Part shown: positions 7,890 to 17,500 of the stretch, in pieces
Numbering within the stretch: position 1 is the first letter of the stretch
Layout of the letters: every line of letters starts with the position of its first letter
Assembly: GCA_016712525.1 (NCBI GenBank)
Contig: JADJQX010000001.1
Span: 806,001 to 870,000 of the forward strand
Reading direction: 5' to 3'
DNA length: 64,000 bases
DNA from: Myxococcales bacterium
GTDB taxonomy: Bacteria; Myxococcota_A; Polyangia; Polyangiales; Polyangiaceae
Made by a program: the position numbers and the translations under genes
The notes under the pieces: model-generated
What the model was told of the DNA's origin: nothing
Seen by the model: only the letters and a program-made list of their open reading frames with translations
Databases searched by the model: none

Positions 7890-9976
7890 TCACGGCAAGA
7901 GCCCGGGCCCCTCGGCCTTCTTCGGCCCCGCGAGGAACGGCCGCGCCTGCACGACGAAGACCTCCTCGCCGCGGAAGAGCCACTCGATGTCGAGCGGCTG
8001 GTCTTTGGGGAACGTCGTCTTGATACGGAGCGCCGCGGCCGCGAGCCTCTCGACGCGCGCCGTGGTCAAGATGGGTTTGCCCTTCTCGGGCGTCGGGACC
8101 TCCCTCACGCCGCCCTTCGGGTCGAAGACGAGCATCGCGTCCTCGTCCGAGCGCGACACGACGCGCACGGCGCGGTTGTGCGTGTTGTAGAGGATGATCT
8201 CGGGCACCTTCTTCCCATCGACTACCCGAATGCCGAGGCCACTCTTCGCGTTGATCGTGAAGGTGCGCGTGTCGTCCGCGTTCGTCGGGTGGGCCGTGAC
8301 GAGCACCCCCGCGGCGGTCGCGTCGATGCCGATCTGAACGAGCACCGCGCCGAGCACCGCCGCGTGGTCGATGCCATAGAGCTCACGTTCATCGTACGCC
8401 GCGAAGTTCCATACACTCGCCCACACGCGCTTGATCGCCTCGATCACCGCCGCGTCGCCGCGCACGTTGGGCACCGTGTCGTAGAGCCCGGCACCCGAAA
8501 ATCCGGGCAAGTCCTCGGCGTTCGTGGACGACCGCACGAACACACGGGGCGGCTCGAGGCCCGCGTCGGAGACGCCCGCGTCGGGGCTCCCTTTGGCGCC
8601 GAGGGCCTCGAGGCTCGCCTTCACCGACGCGGCGAACGCCGGAGCCACGGGCGACGCCACGATGGCCGCGCGGAGCTCCGCGAGCTTCTTTTTGCGCGAT
8701 TCCGGGCTCTTCCGAAAGTCCGGGTCGGCGAGCATGGCCGTGATGCGCGCGTCGAGCCCCGCGGCCTTGAGGTGCTCGGCGTAGTGCACGACAGGCACGC
8801 CGAAGCCCGCGGGCACCGTGAACCCTTGGAGCTTGGCCGACACGATTCGCCCGAGGTTCGCCGTCTTCGCGCCGTAGATCGGAGCGTCCCCCGCGCCGAT
8901 CGCGTCGAGCGTTCGGAGCTCTCGTACGGCGAGGTTCGCCGCGGGCACCTTGATCGCCGTCTTCGCCTTCTCGTCCTTCCGACGCGCCTCTTCACGGTCC
9001 ACCTCGGCCTTCGTCGCGGCGCGGATCGCCGCCGACGTCGACGTGGCCTCGAGCACGACCATCTTGCCGTCGAGCGCAGCGTACGTCGTCGCCGCGCCAC
9101 GGAGGCCGACGTTCGGGATGTCCCACGCGGCGGCGCGTAGGTTCACGTGCGACAGGGGCGTCGAGAAGGTCTGCGACACGATGCCCGCGACGCGCGTGAT
9201 GTCCGTGAGCGGCTCGGGCAAAATCACGATCTCGCCCGGGTCGAACACGAGGTCTTCGGCCTTCGCCCCCGCCGGCACGAGCCGCAGCTTTCCCACCGCG
9301 CGCCCCCCCGAAACGGTTGGTACTCGCCCGCCTTGTAGAGCACGTCGTTCGTGAGCACGGGGATCTCGGGGACGCTCTTGGCGACGGCCTCTTGTTCGTC
9401 CGACGCGGGCCGAAACGCGAGCTTGTCGGCGAGGTAGAACGTGGCCTTGGCCCGGGCGAACGCCTGCTTGAGGTGCGCCGCCTGCGCCTTGTCGCCGTCC
9501 CAGAAGGCGAGGGTCCACTTGTCCTCGCGGAGGTGGTGCACCACGTAGAGCATGAGGAACGCGGGCTTCACTTTGCCGTAGTTCTTGTCGATCTCTCGCT
9601 GCGCCTCGGGGGTGCGCGGGGTGCGCAAAATCTCGGCGAAGATGAAGTCTTTGTGCATCGGGTAGAGCTCGGGGTCCACGTAGAACGTGTCGCCCGAGGC
9701 GATGGCCACGACGAGCTTCGCGAAGCGCTCGTTGCCGACCTTCTTGGAGTACGCGAGGAAGGCCGCCTCGTCGCCGAGCTTGGGGACCCATGTAGGTCTT
9801 CCGCGCGCGGCGGCGTCCGAGGCGGTCGTCGTCTCGGCAGGTGGCTCCAAGGCGCTCGCGTCGGTAGGCGACGCGGTCACGTGGGGGGTCGCGTCCTCCA
9901 CGGCGGGCGCGCCCTTCGGGCAGGCGGGGAGCCACACGAGAGACGTCACGAGGCAAAGCCACGAGGTGCGAGACAT
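7890..9976 (-). pseudogene. PEP-utilizer/ATP-grasp (PPDK_N-like) lipoprotein, frameshifted
   Basis: The gene starts at 9976 with a lipoprotein signal (lipobox LPAC), followed by about 200 residues of helical sequence. The frame breaks at a run of seven G on the minus strand (9303-9309); eight G would restore 'PFRGGRAVGKL'. The second part carries a swivelling phosphohistidine-type domain ('STPLSHVNLRAA', His as acceptor) and then an ATP-grasp PPDK_N domain ('YGAKTANLG', 'FVRSSTNAEDLPGFSGAG', 'DIEWLFRGEEVFVVQARPF'). The order His-domain then ATP-grasp is the reverse of PEP synthase and like glucan-water dikinase. There is no PEP-binding TIM barrel. The frameshift may be a sequencing error, in which case this is one intact gene of about 695 aa. 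Confidence 0.75.
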
Positions 9977-10202
9977 GCGCCCAGCGTACGCCGCGCAGGA
10001 CGAAACGATTCCCATGTTCGCGCGCCTCGGCTCTGCGGCGGAGAAGTGCGTGCGGTCTGCACGTAGAACCCCACCCATCGCGGCTCGTTCCGATGACGCC
10101 GGGCCGGGCACGGGGATGGCTCGAACGTGGGGACACACGCAGTCCCCGCCCGGGCGCTCCGTTCGCAGAGGCCATGACCGCGGCGTGCGATACGCTGACG
10201 CG

Positions 10203-10910
10203 ATGAGGACGCGGGACAATCGGCGGTTCGTGGCAGGGGGCGTCGCCCTCGTTTGGGCCTGCGCCTCGGGGTGCGGTCGCGAGGTCGCGTCGGTTCCGGC
10301 GCTTCCCGAACCCCCGAGCGCCCCCCCTGCGGCGAGCACGTCGGTCTCCGCGGCTCCGCCGAAGAGCGTCGGGCCGCTGCGTGAGATCGCGGACGAAGAG
10401 CCGCTCGCCGAGGGCCGTGTCGTGTTCGAGGGGATGGCGCGCCCGACCAAAGGCGGGGTGAGCGTGCGTGGCGTCACGCTCGACGAGGCCGACGTGTCGC
10501 GCCTCCTCCAAGCGAATGGCCGAGGGGACGCCGAGGCGCACCTGGGCGCGCGTCTGCGAGTCGTCGCCGTGCTCGAGAAGGTCGAGAGCTCTCCGCAGAA
10601 GCCGGGTGAGCCGGTCATGCAGATGCGCGTGGGCACGTTCTTCGCTCCGCGCGCGGTCGAGGCGATCACGGTCGTCAGGGCAGCCGAGGTGCTCGAAGGG
10701 GTGCTGTCCCGCTCGAAGGGCATGTTCGCGGTGGGCGACCGTCTGGTCACGAGCGAGGACCTCGGATGGTCGCTCCGCGACGCGAAGACCGGCGACCGCG
10801 TACGGCTCTATGGCCAACCGCGCACCTACGTTTGCCCACCCGACGCCCAGTGCCTCATCGGCGGCAGCATCCCGCTCTTCGACATCGGTCGCGCCGAGCG
10901 CATGCGTTGA
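10203..10910 (+). CDS. Hypothetical lipoprotein
   Basis: A 235-aa protein with a hydrophobic N-terminus and a lipobox-like 'ASGC', then a Pro/Ala/Ser-rich linker (about 25-60). I do not recognise the globular remainder. It is divergent from the PEP-utilizer lipoprotein gene across about 225 bp. ATG 10203 is the first start consistent with the signal peptide. Confidence 0.7.
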   Translation: MRTRDNRRFVAGGVALVWACASGCGREVASVPALPEPPSAPPAASTSVSAAPPKSVGPLREIADEEPLAEGRVVFEGMARPTKGGVSVRGVTLDEADVSRLLQANGRGDAEAHLGARLRVVAVLEKVESSPQKPGEPVMQMRVGTFFAPRAVEAITVVRAAEVLEGVLSRSKGMFAVGDRLVTSEDLGWSLRDAKTGDRVRLYGQPRTYVCPPDAQCLIGGSIPLFDIGRAERMR

Positions 10911-11113
10911 GCGCGTCTCCTGCGGCCGCGGAGCCCCCGACGAGAACCGGGGGACGACCCGATCTCACCGAATCCACGCCGCTCCCAGGGCGAACGCTGC
11001 CTGGCGAGAGGGCCCGGCGAACGTGCGTCCGCGCGGGGCGCATGCTAACGATCTCGGGAGCGCCCTCGCCATCGCGAGGGGCTACGCGGCGGCAAGGCTG
11101 CCCCGCTCGGTGA

Positions 11114-11593
11114 ATGAACGACGAACTGGTCTCGCTGCTCCACGCCCTCGACGGCGTCCGGCAATCTCCCAAGTATCACCCCGAGGGCGACGCCCTCTTC
11201 CACTCCCTGCAGGTCTTCGAGCTCGCCACGAGCGCCACGAGCGACCGCGTGCTCTGGGCCGCGGCGCTCTTTCACGACGTCGGCAAGGCCGTCGACGGTC
11301 CCCTCCACGACGAGATCGGCGCCGATCTCCTCGAGGGGCTCGTCTGCGATCGCGCCGTGTGGCTCGTTCGTCATCACCTCGATCTCCTTCGTGAGCCGCG
11401 CCTCACGCGGCGCCGCTACCACGGAACGAGGGCGCTTCGTGAGCTCGAGCAGCTCCGCCGCTGGGACCTCGGAGGTCGCGATCCACGCGCGCGTGTCATG
11501 ACCGTCGAAGACGCGCTCGAGCTCTTGTTCGCGGGCGATCCGACCGCGCTCGCTGCCGACGACGAGGGGAGCTTCGACCCCCTGTCCTCATGA
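11114..11593 (+). CDS. HD-domain phosphohydrolase
   Basis: A 159-aa single HD domain. Metal-binding residues are visible as H in 'FHSLQVFELA', the HD pair in 'ALFHDVGKA', and further His/Asp in 'GPLHDEIGADLL' and 'VRHHLDLL'. The pattern resembles the HD domains of bacterial CCA-adding enzymes and related phosphohydrolases acting on (cyclic) nucleotides or phosphorylated RNA ends. The stop overlaps the next gene as ATGA (11590-11593), so the HD enzyme and the nucleotidyltransferase are made together. Confidence 0.85.
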   Translation: MNDELVSLLHALDGVRQSPKYHPEGDALFHSLQVFELATSATSDRVLWAAALFHDVGKAVDGPLHDEIGADLLEGLVCDRAVWLVRHHLDLLREPRLTRRRYHGTRALRELEQLRRWDLGGRDPRARVMTVEDALELLFAGDPTALAADDEGSFDPLSS

Positions 11594-12504
11594 GCTGGGA
11601 GCGCTACGGGGGCCTGCGCGCCGCCCTCGCTCAGCTCGCCGCGCAGATCATGTACGGAGAGGACGTGAAGCAGTACTTCACGGCCAAGCGCCTCGCCGCC
11701 AAGCGGCTCTTGGGCAGAGGGGAGAGCGCGCGCTCGATACGTTATCGTCCGCAAGACTTGCCCTCGAACGGGGAGATCAAGCAGGCGCTCCTCGAGCTCG
11801 TCACCGAGATCGAAGGCGACGCACGGACGCAGCGGCTCTTCGCCATGCGCATCGTGGCCCTCGAGGCGATGGAGGCGCTCGCGCCCTTCTCGCCGCGGCT
11901 CATCGGCTCGGTGGCCACGGGGCACGTGAGGAGCGGGAGCGACGTCGATCTCCACGTGTTCGCGTGGGACGCGGCCGACATCGTCGCTCACGTGCGCGCC
12001 CTCGGTTGGACGCACGAGACCGAGCACGTCAGCATCCAAAAACACGGCAAAATCATGAACTTCACGCACGTGCACGTCGTGGACGTCTTCCCGCTCGAGC
12101 TCACGGTCTACGCGCCGAACGAGCTCCGGAACCGCCCGCGCAGCAGCACCGACGGAAAGCCCATCGTCCGAATCCGAGACACCATGCTTCGGAAGCTCTG
12201 CGAGGCCGAGCACCCGGAGCTCTACCGCCGCTACGTCGAGTCGGGTGAGGTGCCGTCCCTCGACGACATCCTCGCGGCCGAGGAGAAGGGCGACGATGGC
12301 GACTCCCTGCTCGACCTCGCCTCGGTCGATGACGACGATCCGTCATGGCACGAGGCGCTCGTCGATCCGTGGTGCGAGACCGGGCCCGACGAGCCACTCG
12401 CGGCGTCGGAGACGGAAGACGAGCCCGACGACGACGAAAACGAGCCGAGGATACGACGCGTCGGCGAGGGGCGGCGCCGAGGCCGGTACGGAAGCGACGG
12501 CTGA
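11590..12504 (+). CDS. Pol-beta-type nucleotidyltransferase domain protein
   Basis: A 304-aa protein. The catalytic signature is 'GSVATGHVRSGSDVDLHVF' (about residues 104-122) with the DxD pair, and a plausible third carboxylate lies in 'FPLELTVY'. About 95 residues of helices precede the signature, and the last 80 residues form an Asp/Glu-rich, then Arg-rich disordered tail. It is coupled to the upstream HD gene. Substrate unknown: the HD plus nucleotidyltransferase pairing recalls GlnD and CCA-adding enzymes, where both activities sit on one chain. Confidence 0.8.
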   Translation: MSWERYGGLRAALAQLAAQIMYGEDVKQYFTAKRLAAKRLLGRGESARSIRYRPQDLPSNGEIKQALLELVTEIEGDARTQRLFAMRIVALEAMEALAPFSPRLIGSVATGHVRSGSDVDLHVFAWDAADIVAHVRALGWTHETEHVSIQKHGKIMNFTHVHVVDVFPLELTVYAPNELRNRPRSSTDGKPIVRIRDTMLRKLCEAEHPELYRRYVESGEVPSLDDILAAEEKGDDGDSLLDLASVDDDDPSWHEALVDPWCETGPDEPLAASETEDEPDDDENEPRIRRVGEGRRRGRYGSDG

Positions 12505-12565
12505 CGTTCGAGACGCCATGTCCCGCGCAGGGCGGTCGGTCGAGGGGACACCGGGCCCCTACGGC

Positions 12566-14398
12566 TCAGGCTCGCCCCGCGCGCGTGGGCACCCTCCTTT
12601 TGGTTATCCCGTTGGAGATCGCCATGGCTCCGGAGAAGACCAAGAGGAGCCCGAACGCCGACGAGACCAGAACCCCGGCGCCACGCAGCCCGGAGCGCGA
12701 GCGCTCCACGTCCGTGTCGAGGGTGCGAACGACCTCGATGGCGCCACGGACATCGCCGACCTTCCAATCGGTCTTGGGGCTCTCCTCGTGGGAGTTGTGG
12801 CAACCGACGCACGTCTCCTTCAAGACTCGTGCCTTGGCATAGCGAAGTACCATTCGTCGCTCGTGAGTCGTCGGGCTGACGGTGCTCTCGAAGGCGTAAT
12901 ACGGGCGGCTCGGATCTTTTCGAAGCTGCACGAGCGCCTCGCGCTCGAAGGCGTTCCGAGGTCCACCGTCTTTGCGGTTCTGGAACGGCAAATCGCTATA
13001 CATCCGGAGCTCTTGGCCAACCTGGCTCGCGCTCGTCACGACCTCCCCGAGCTCGATCGTGAGGGTCGCGGGCACCGGGATACTCCCGGGTCGCTCGCGG
13101 TAGCGGGTGCTCGTACGGCCCTCGTGGGGATTCAACCGACCGACGACGTTCTCCGTGTAGTAGTCGGTCACCTTCTCGAGAGTCTCGAGCTCTTGCGCCG
13201 CGCCCTGCAGCGCCGTCGTTTTGGCCACGTCGTTCGAGAGCTTCGACATGTAAGAAACGGTGAGACACGAGCCGATCGCCGTGGCCATGAGCGCCGACGT
13301 GGGGATGGGGTTCGCCATACACCATCGCACGAACCTCTCTGCGGGGCCGCGGCGACGCGCCACGATCGGCTCACCATGGAGGTAGCGCTCGAGATCGTCC
13401 GCGAACGCAGCGGCCGTGGGATAGCGGTCGGCCGGCGCCTTCGCCAGGCACTTCGCGCAGACCACCTCGAGGTCCCTCGGGACGTCGGGCCGCGTCTTGC
13501 GTAGCCGGGGCGGCTCTTCGAGGAGGGTCTTCCGCAGAGTGTCCGCGACGTCCTTCCCTACGAACGGAGCCGTCCCCGTCAGGAGCGCATGGAGAATGGC
13601 GCCGAGCGCGAACACGTCGACCGCGTGCGTCGCGGCCCACGGAGTCGCGACGGTCTCCGGTGCCATGTACCCCGGTGTCCCGAGGAGCATGTCCGGGTCC
13701 TCGATCGCCGCAGAGCTTTGCGTGCGAGCGATGCCGAAGTCGGCCACCTTCGGGGTCCCGTCCGGCGTAAGCAGGATATTGCCGGGTTTGAGATCACGAT
13801 GGACGATGCCTCGCTCGTGGGCAGAGTGCACGGCGCGCGCGAGCGTGACCACGAGCTCGGCGGCCTCACGAAAGGGCGTGTCGCGCCTCTTGACCTTCGT
13901 GAGGAGGGTGCCTCCCTCGACGAGCTCGAGCGCGAAGTAGGGGCGCCCTTCGGCGTTCCCGATCTCGTAGATCTGAACGATGTGAGGGTGCTTGAGGCTG
14001 GCCAAGACCTCCGCCTCCAAACGAAACCTCACGAGCGGCTCCTCCCCGACGAGGGAGGGATGCTGCAACATCTTGAGCGCGACGTGACGCTTCAGGGCGA
14101 CGTGCTTCGCTTCGTAGACCACGCCCATCCCGCCACGCCCGAGCACCCCGACGATCTCGTAGCCCGGCACCACCGGGGACCGCGACGGGTCCCCCTCGCG
14201 AAGGCCGGGAGCTCCACGTACGGTCTCCACCTCTGCCGCGACCTTCGCTGGCATCGCGGGGTCGGCGAGGGTGTCCGCCTCCAATCGGTCGGTGTCTTTC
14301 AAGGCGAGCTCCTTCACCACGAGGCAAGCAGAGGTCTCCCCGCGGGGAAACTGAGATCTCCGGCAGGGCCCAAGGACGCCCTCCCCTGGCCGGGCCAC
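12566..14398 (-). CDS. Ser/Thr protein kinase fused to a Tll0287-like (DUF3365) haem sensor domain
   Basis: A 610-aa protein. The Hanks-type kinase domain (about 75-345) has the Gly loop 'GRGGMGVVYEA', catalytic 'HRDLKPGNIL' and 'DFGIA'. A membrane segment near 375-395 leads to an extracytoplasmic DUF3365/Tll0287-like domain with a c-type haem motif CVGCH at residues 530-534, then a second membrane segment and a short basic tail. In the family this domain binds haem covalently and is thought to sense redox state or gases. The start is uncertain: GTG 14398 gives the longest form; GTG 14320 is also possible. It is convergent with the nucleotidyltransferase operon and divergent from the topoisomerase-RecQ gene. 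Confidence 0.85.
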   Translation of the reverse strand: MARPGEGVLGPCRRSQFPRGETSACLVVKELALKDTDRLEADTLADPAMPAKVAAEVETVRGAPGLREGDPSRSPVVPGYEIVGVLGRGGMGVVYEAKHVALKRHVALKMLQHPSLVGEEPLVRFRLEAEVLASLKHPHIVQIYEIGNAEGRPYFALELVEGGTLLTKVKRRDTPFREAAELVVTLARAVHSAHERGIVHRDLKPGNILLTPDGTPKVADFGIARTQSSAAIEDPDMLLGTPGYMAPETVATPWAATHAVDVFALGAILHALLTGTAPFVGKDVADTLRKTLLEEPPRLRKTRPDVPRDLEVVCAKCLAKAPADRYPTAAAFADDLERYLHGEPIVARRRGPAERFVRWCMANPIPTSALMATAIGSCLTVSYMSKLSNDVAKTTALQGAAQELETLEKVTDYYTENVVGRLNPHEGRTSTRYRERPGSIPVPATLTIELGEVVTSASQVGQELRMYSDLPFQNRKDGGPRNAFEREALVQLRKDPSRPYYAFESTVSPTTHERRMVLRYAKARVLKETCVGCHNSHEESPKTDWKVGDVRGAIEVVRTLDTDVERSRSGLRGAGVLVSSAFGLLLVFSGAMAISNGITKRRVPTRAGRA

Positions 14399-14539
14399 CC
14401 CATCGGGCAGGCCGGGCCACCTCCGAGGCGCGAGTTTTGGCTAAATTTCCCGAGCGATGACCCGGCACGTGGTTCGCATAAAGCCCCGCGTATGGAGACA
14501 GGGCCCGCTCGCACGCGCTATACCGAGGTCGATCACGGC

Positions 14540-17500
14540 ATGCCCACGGGAGCCCTCACCCTCGTCGTCGCAGAGAAGCCGAGCGTCGCGCGCGACATCG
14601 CCGAGGTGCTCGGGGCGCGCGCCCGCCACGAAGGCTACCTCGAGGGAGGGGGCTACCTCGTCACGTGGGCCATCGGGCACCTCGTCGAGCTCGCCGAGCC
14701 GCACGAGATGAACCCCGCGTGGAAGCGCTGGGCCATGGAGAGCCTCCCCATGGTGCCCGGCGAGTGGCCCCTCGTCGTGAGCGAGAAGACGAAGAAGCAG
14801 TTCGCGGTGGTGAAGAAGCTCCTCCGCTCGCGGGAGGTCGCCGAGGTCGTGTGCGCGACCGACGCGGGCCGCGAGGGCGAGCTCATTTTTCGCACCATCG
14901 CCGAACATGCCGGCGCGCGCAAACCAACGAAACGGCTATGGATTTCGTCACTCACCCCGGACGCGATCCGCGCGGGCATGCGCGCCCTCAAGCCCGCATC
15001 GCACTACGACGCGCTGGCCGACGCCGCGCGGGGGCGGAGCCGGGCCGACTGGCTCGTGGGCATGAACCTCTCGCGCGCGTACAGCCTCGTCGGGGACGAC
15101 GTGCTCTCCGTGGGGCGCGTGCAGACCCCGACGCTCGCGATGATCGTGGAGCGGTGCCGCGCGATCGCAGCGTTCGTGCCCGTGCCGTACCTCGAGGTGC
15201 GCGCCGTGTTCTCGCCCCCGGGCGATCCGCGCCCCGAGGTCGCCTACGAGGGCGTGTACGTGCGGCCCGGCGTGAAGGGCCCCGAGGCACGCCGCCTCCC
15301 CGAGAGCGCCGAGCTCGCCGAGGCGGTCATGGGTCGCGCCAAGCGTGGCCGAGCCCATGTTCACGCCGTCGCGCGCGACTCGAAGCGCATCCCGCCCCCG
15401 CTCCTCTACGATCTCTCGGAGCTCCAACGCGACGCGAACCGGCTCTTCGGCATGACCGCCAGCGCAACGCTCCAGACGCTCCAGGCGCTCTACGAGCGGC
15501 ACAAGCTCGTGAGCTACCCGCGTACGGACAGCCGTCACCTGTCGACCGAGGTGGCGACGACGCTCCCCGCCATCGTCGAGACGATCGCCCCTTCGTACCC
15601 GGGTCTCGTGGCCGAAGGCTCGGGCTCACGCCCGCTCGGGAGGCGCTTCGTCGACGACACGAAGGTCGGGGACCACCACGCGATCGTTCCCACCACCGCG
15701 AGGCCGACGGGCACGCTCACGACGCCCGAGAGAAACCTCTACGATCTCGTGTGCCGGAGGCTGCTCGCCGCCTACCACGACGACCACGTGCTCGCGACCA
15801 CGCGGGTCACGACCCACGTCACCGAAGGCCCCGACACCGACACCTACGAGACGTTCGGTTCCTCGATCGAGAAGGTAGGCTGGAAGATCGCCGAGCGCGC
15901 AGGGCGAAAAAAGCCCGAAGGAGAGGCCAACGTGCCGCCCGGGCTCGCGAAGGGCCAAGCCCGCGACGTCACGGCGGCGCGCGCGCTCCACAAGACGACC
16001 GAACCGCCTCCGCACCTCACCGATGCCTCGCTGCTCACCGCCATGGAGACCGCCGGCAAGACGCTCGACGACAAGGAGCTCTCGGACGCCATGCGCGAGC
16101 GCGGGCTCGGAACGGCGGCCACGCGGGCGAGCATCCTCGAGACGCTCCTCACGCGCGGCTACGTGGTGCGCGACGGAAAGACGCTGCGCGCGACCGAGAA
16201 GGGAGAGGCCCTCGTCGATCGGGTCCACCCCCACGTGAAGAGCCCCGCCATGACCGGCGAGTGGGAGGCGAAGCTCGTCGCGATCGAGAGGGGGCGCGCG
16301 TCGCTCGACGCGTTCATGAGCGAGATCGAAGACTACGTTCGGCTCGTCGTGGGGACCGCGCGCGAGCTGCCCATGGCCCCCCGAGCCCCGCGCAGGGACG
16401 CGACCGACGAGGGCACCCCACGAGAGCACGAAGCGCGTCCGCGGCCCGCGCGCGACGAGCGCTCGTCCTCGTCTCTCCAAGGCCCAACCACGGAGGCGAC
16501 CACGCCGGCCCCGAGCCCGCGACCGACGGCCACGCGCGAGCCCACCCGCGGCGCCGAACCAGAGCAACGTTCACCAAAGATTACGGACAGTTACGCGTCA
16601 CCGCCCGCGTCGCGACCTCGCGATCTCGACGGGCTCCTCCGCGGCGTGTTCGGGCTCACGTCGTTTCGCCCGGCGCAGCGCGAGGTGTGCGAGGCCGTCG
16701 CCTCCGGCGAGGACGTGCTCCTGGTGATGCCCACGGGCGCGGGAAAGTCGCTCTGCTACCAGCTCCCGGGCCTCGCGCGCGGCGGCACCACGCTCGTCGT
16801 GAGCCCCCTCATCGCGCTCATGGAAGACCAGGTCGAGAAGCTCGTGCGGCTCGGTCTTCGCGCCGCGCGCATCCACTCGGGGCGCGACCGCATGGACTCA
16901 CGCGCGGCGTGTGTCGCCTACCTCGCGGGAGAGCTCGACTACCTCTTCATCGCGCCCGAGCGCCTCCGTGTGCCCGGCTTCCCCGAGATGCTCGCGAAGC
17001 GCAGGCCCACCCTCGTCGCCATCGACGAGGCCCACTGCATCTCGCAGTGGGGGCACGACTTCCGACCCGACTACCGCATGCTCAAAGAGCGCCTGCCGCT
17101 CCTCCGCCCGGCGCCCGTGGTCGCCCTCACGGCCACGGCCACGCCGAGCGTGCAGGACGACATCGTGCACGAGCTCGGCATGCCCTCGCCGCGGCGCATG
17201 ATCCGTGGGTTTCGGCGCGACAACCTGGCCATCGAGGTGACCGAGATGGGTCAGTCGGCGCGCGCCGACGCGATCGTGGAGCTCTTGTCGCAGCCGGGCC
17301 GGCGCCCCGCGATCGTGTATGCGCCCACCCGAAAGGAGACCGAGTCGCTCGCGGCCGCGCTCGGAAAGCGAGGGCACGCAGCGGCGTACCACGCGGGCAT
17401 GTCGGCCGCGGCGCGCGAGCGCGCTCAGAGCGCCTTTTTCTCGGGCAAGGTGAACGTCATCGTCGCGACCACCGCCTTCGGCATGGGCATCGACAAGGCC

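Noticed and set aside
14389..14435. GGCCGGGCCAC motif repeated twice near 14.4 kb, resembling the RAYT hairpin arm
   Set aside because: Both are in the same orientation, so no hairpin forms, and the region is the GTG start and leader of the kinase gene. Chance similarity in high-GC DNA is likely.
13589..14539. Upstream extension of the topoisomerase-RecQ gene
   Set aside because: It is antisense to the kinase gene and unlike any domain; the TOPRIM start at 14540 with a ribosome-binding site is preferred.
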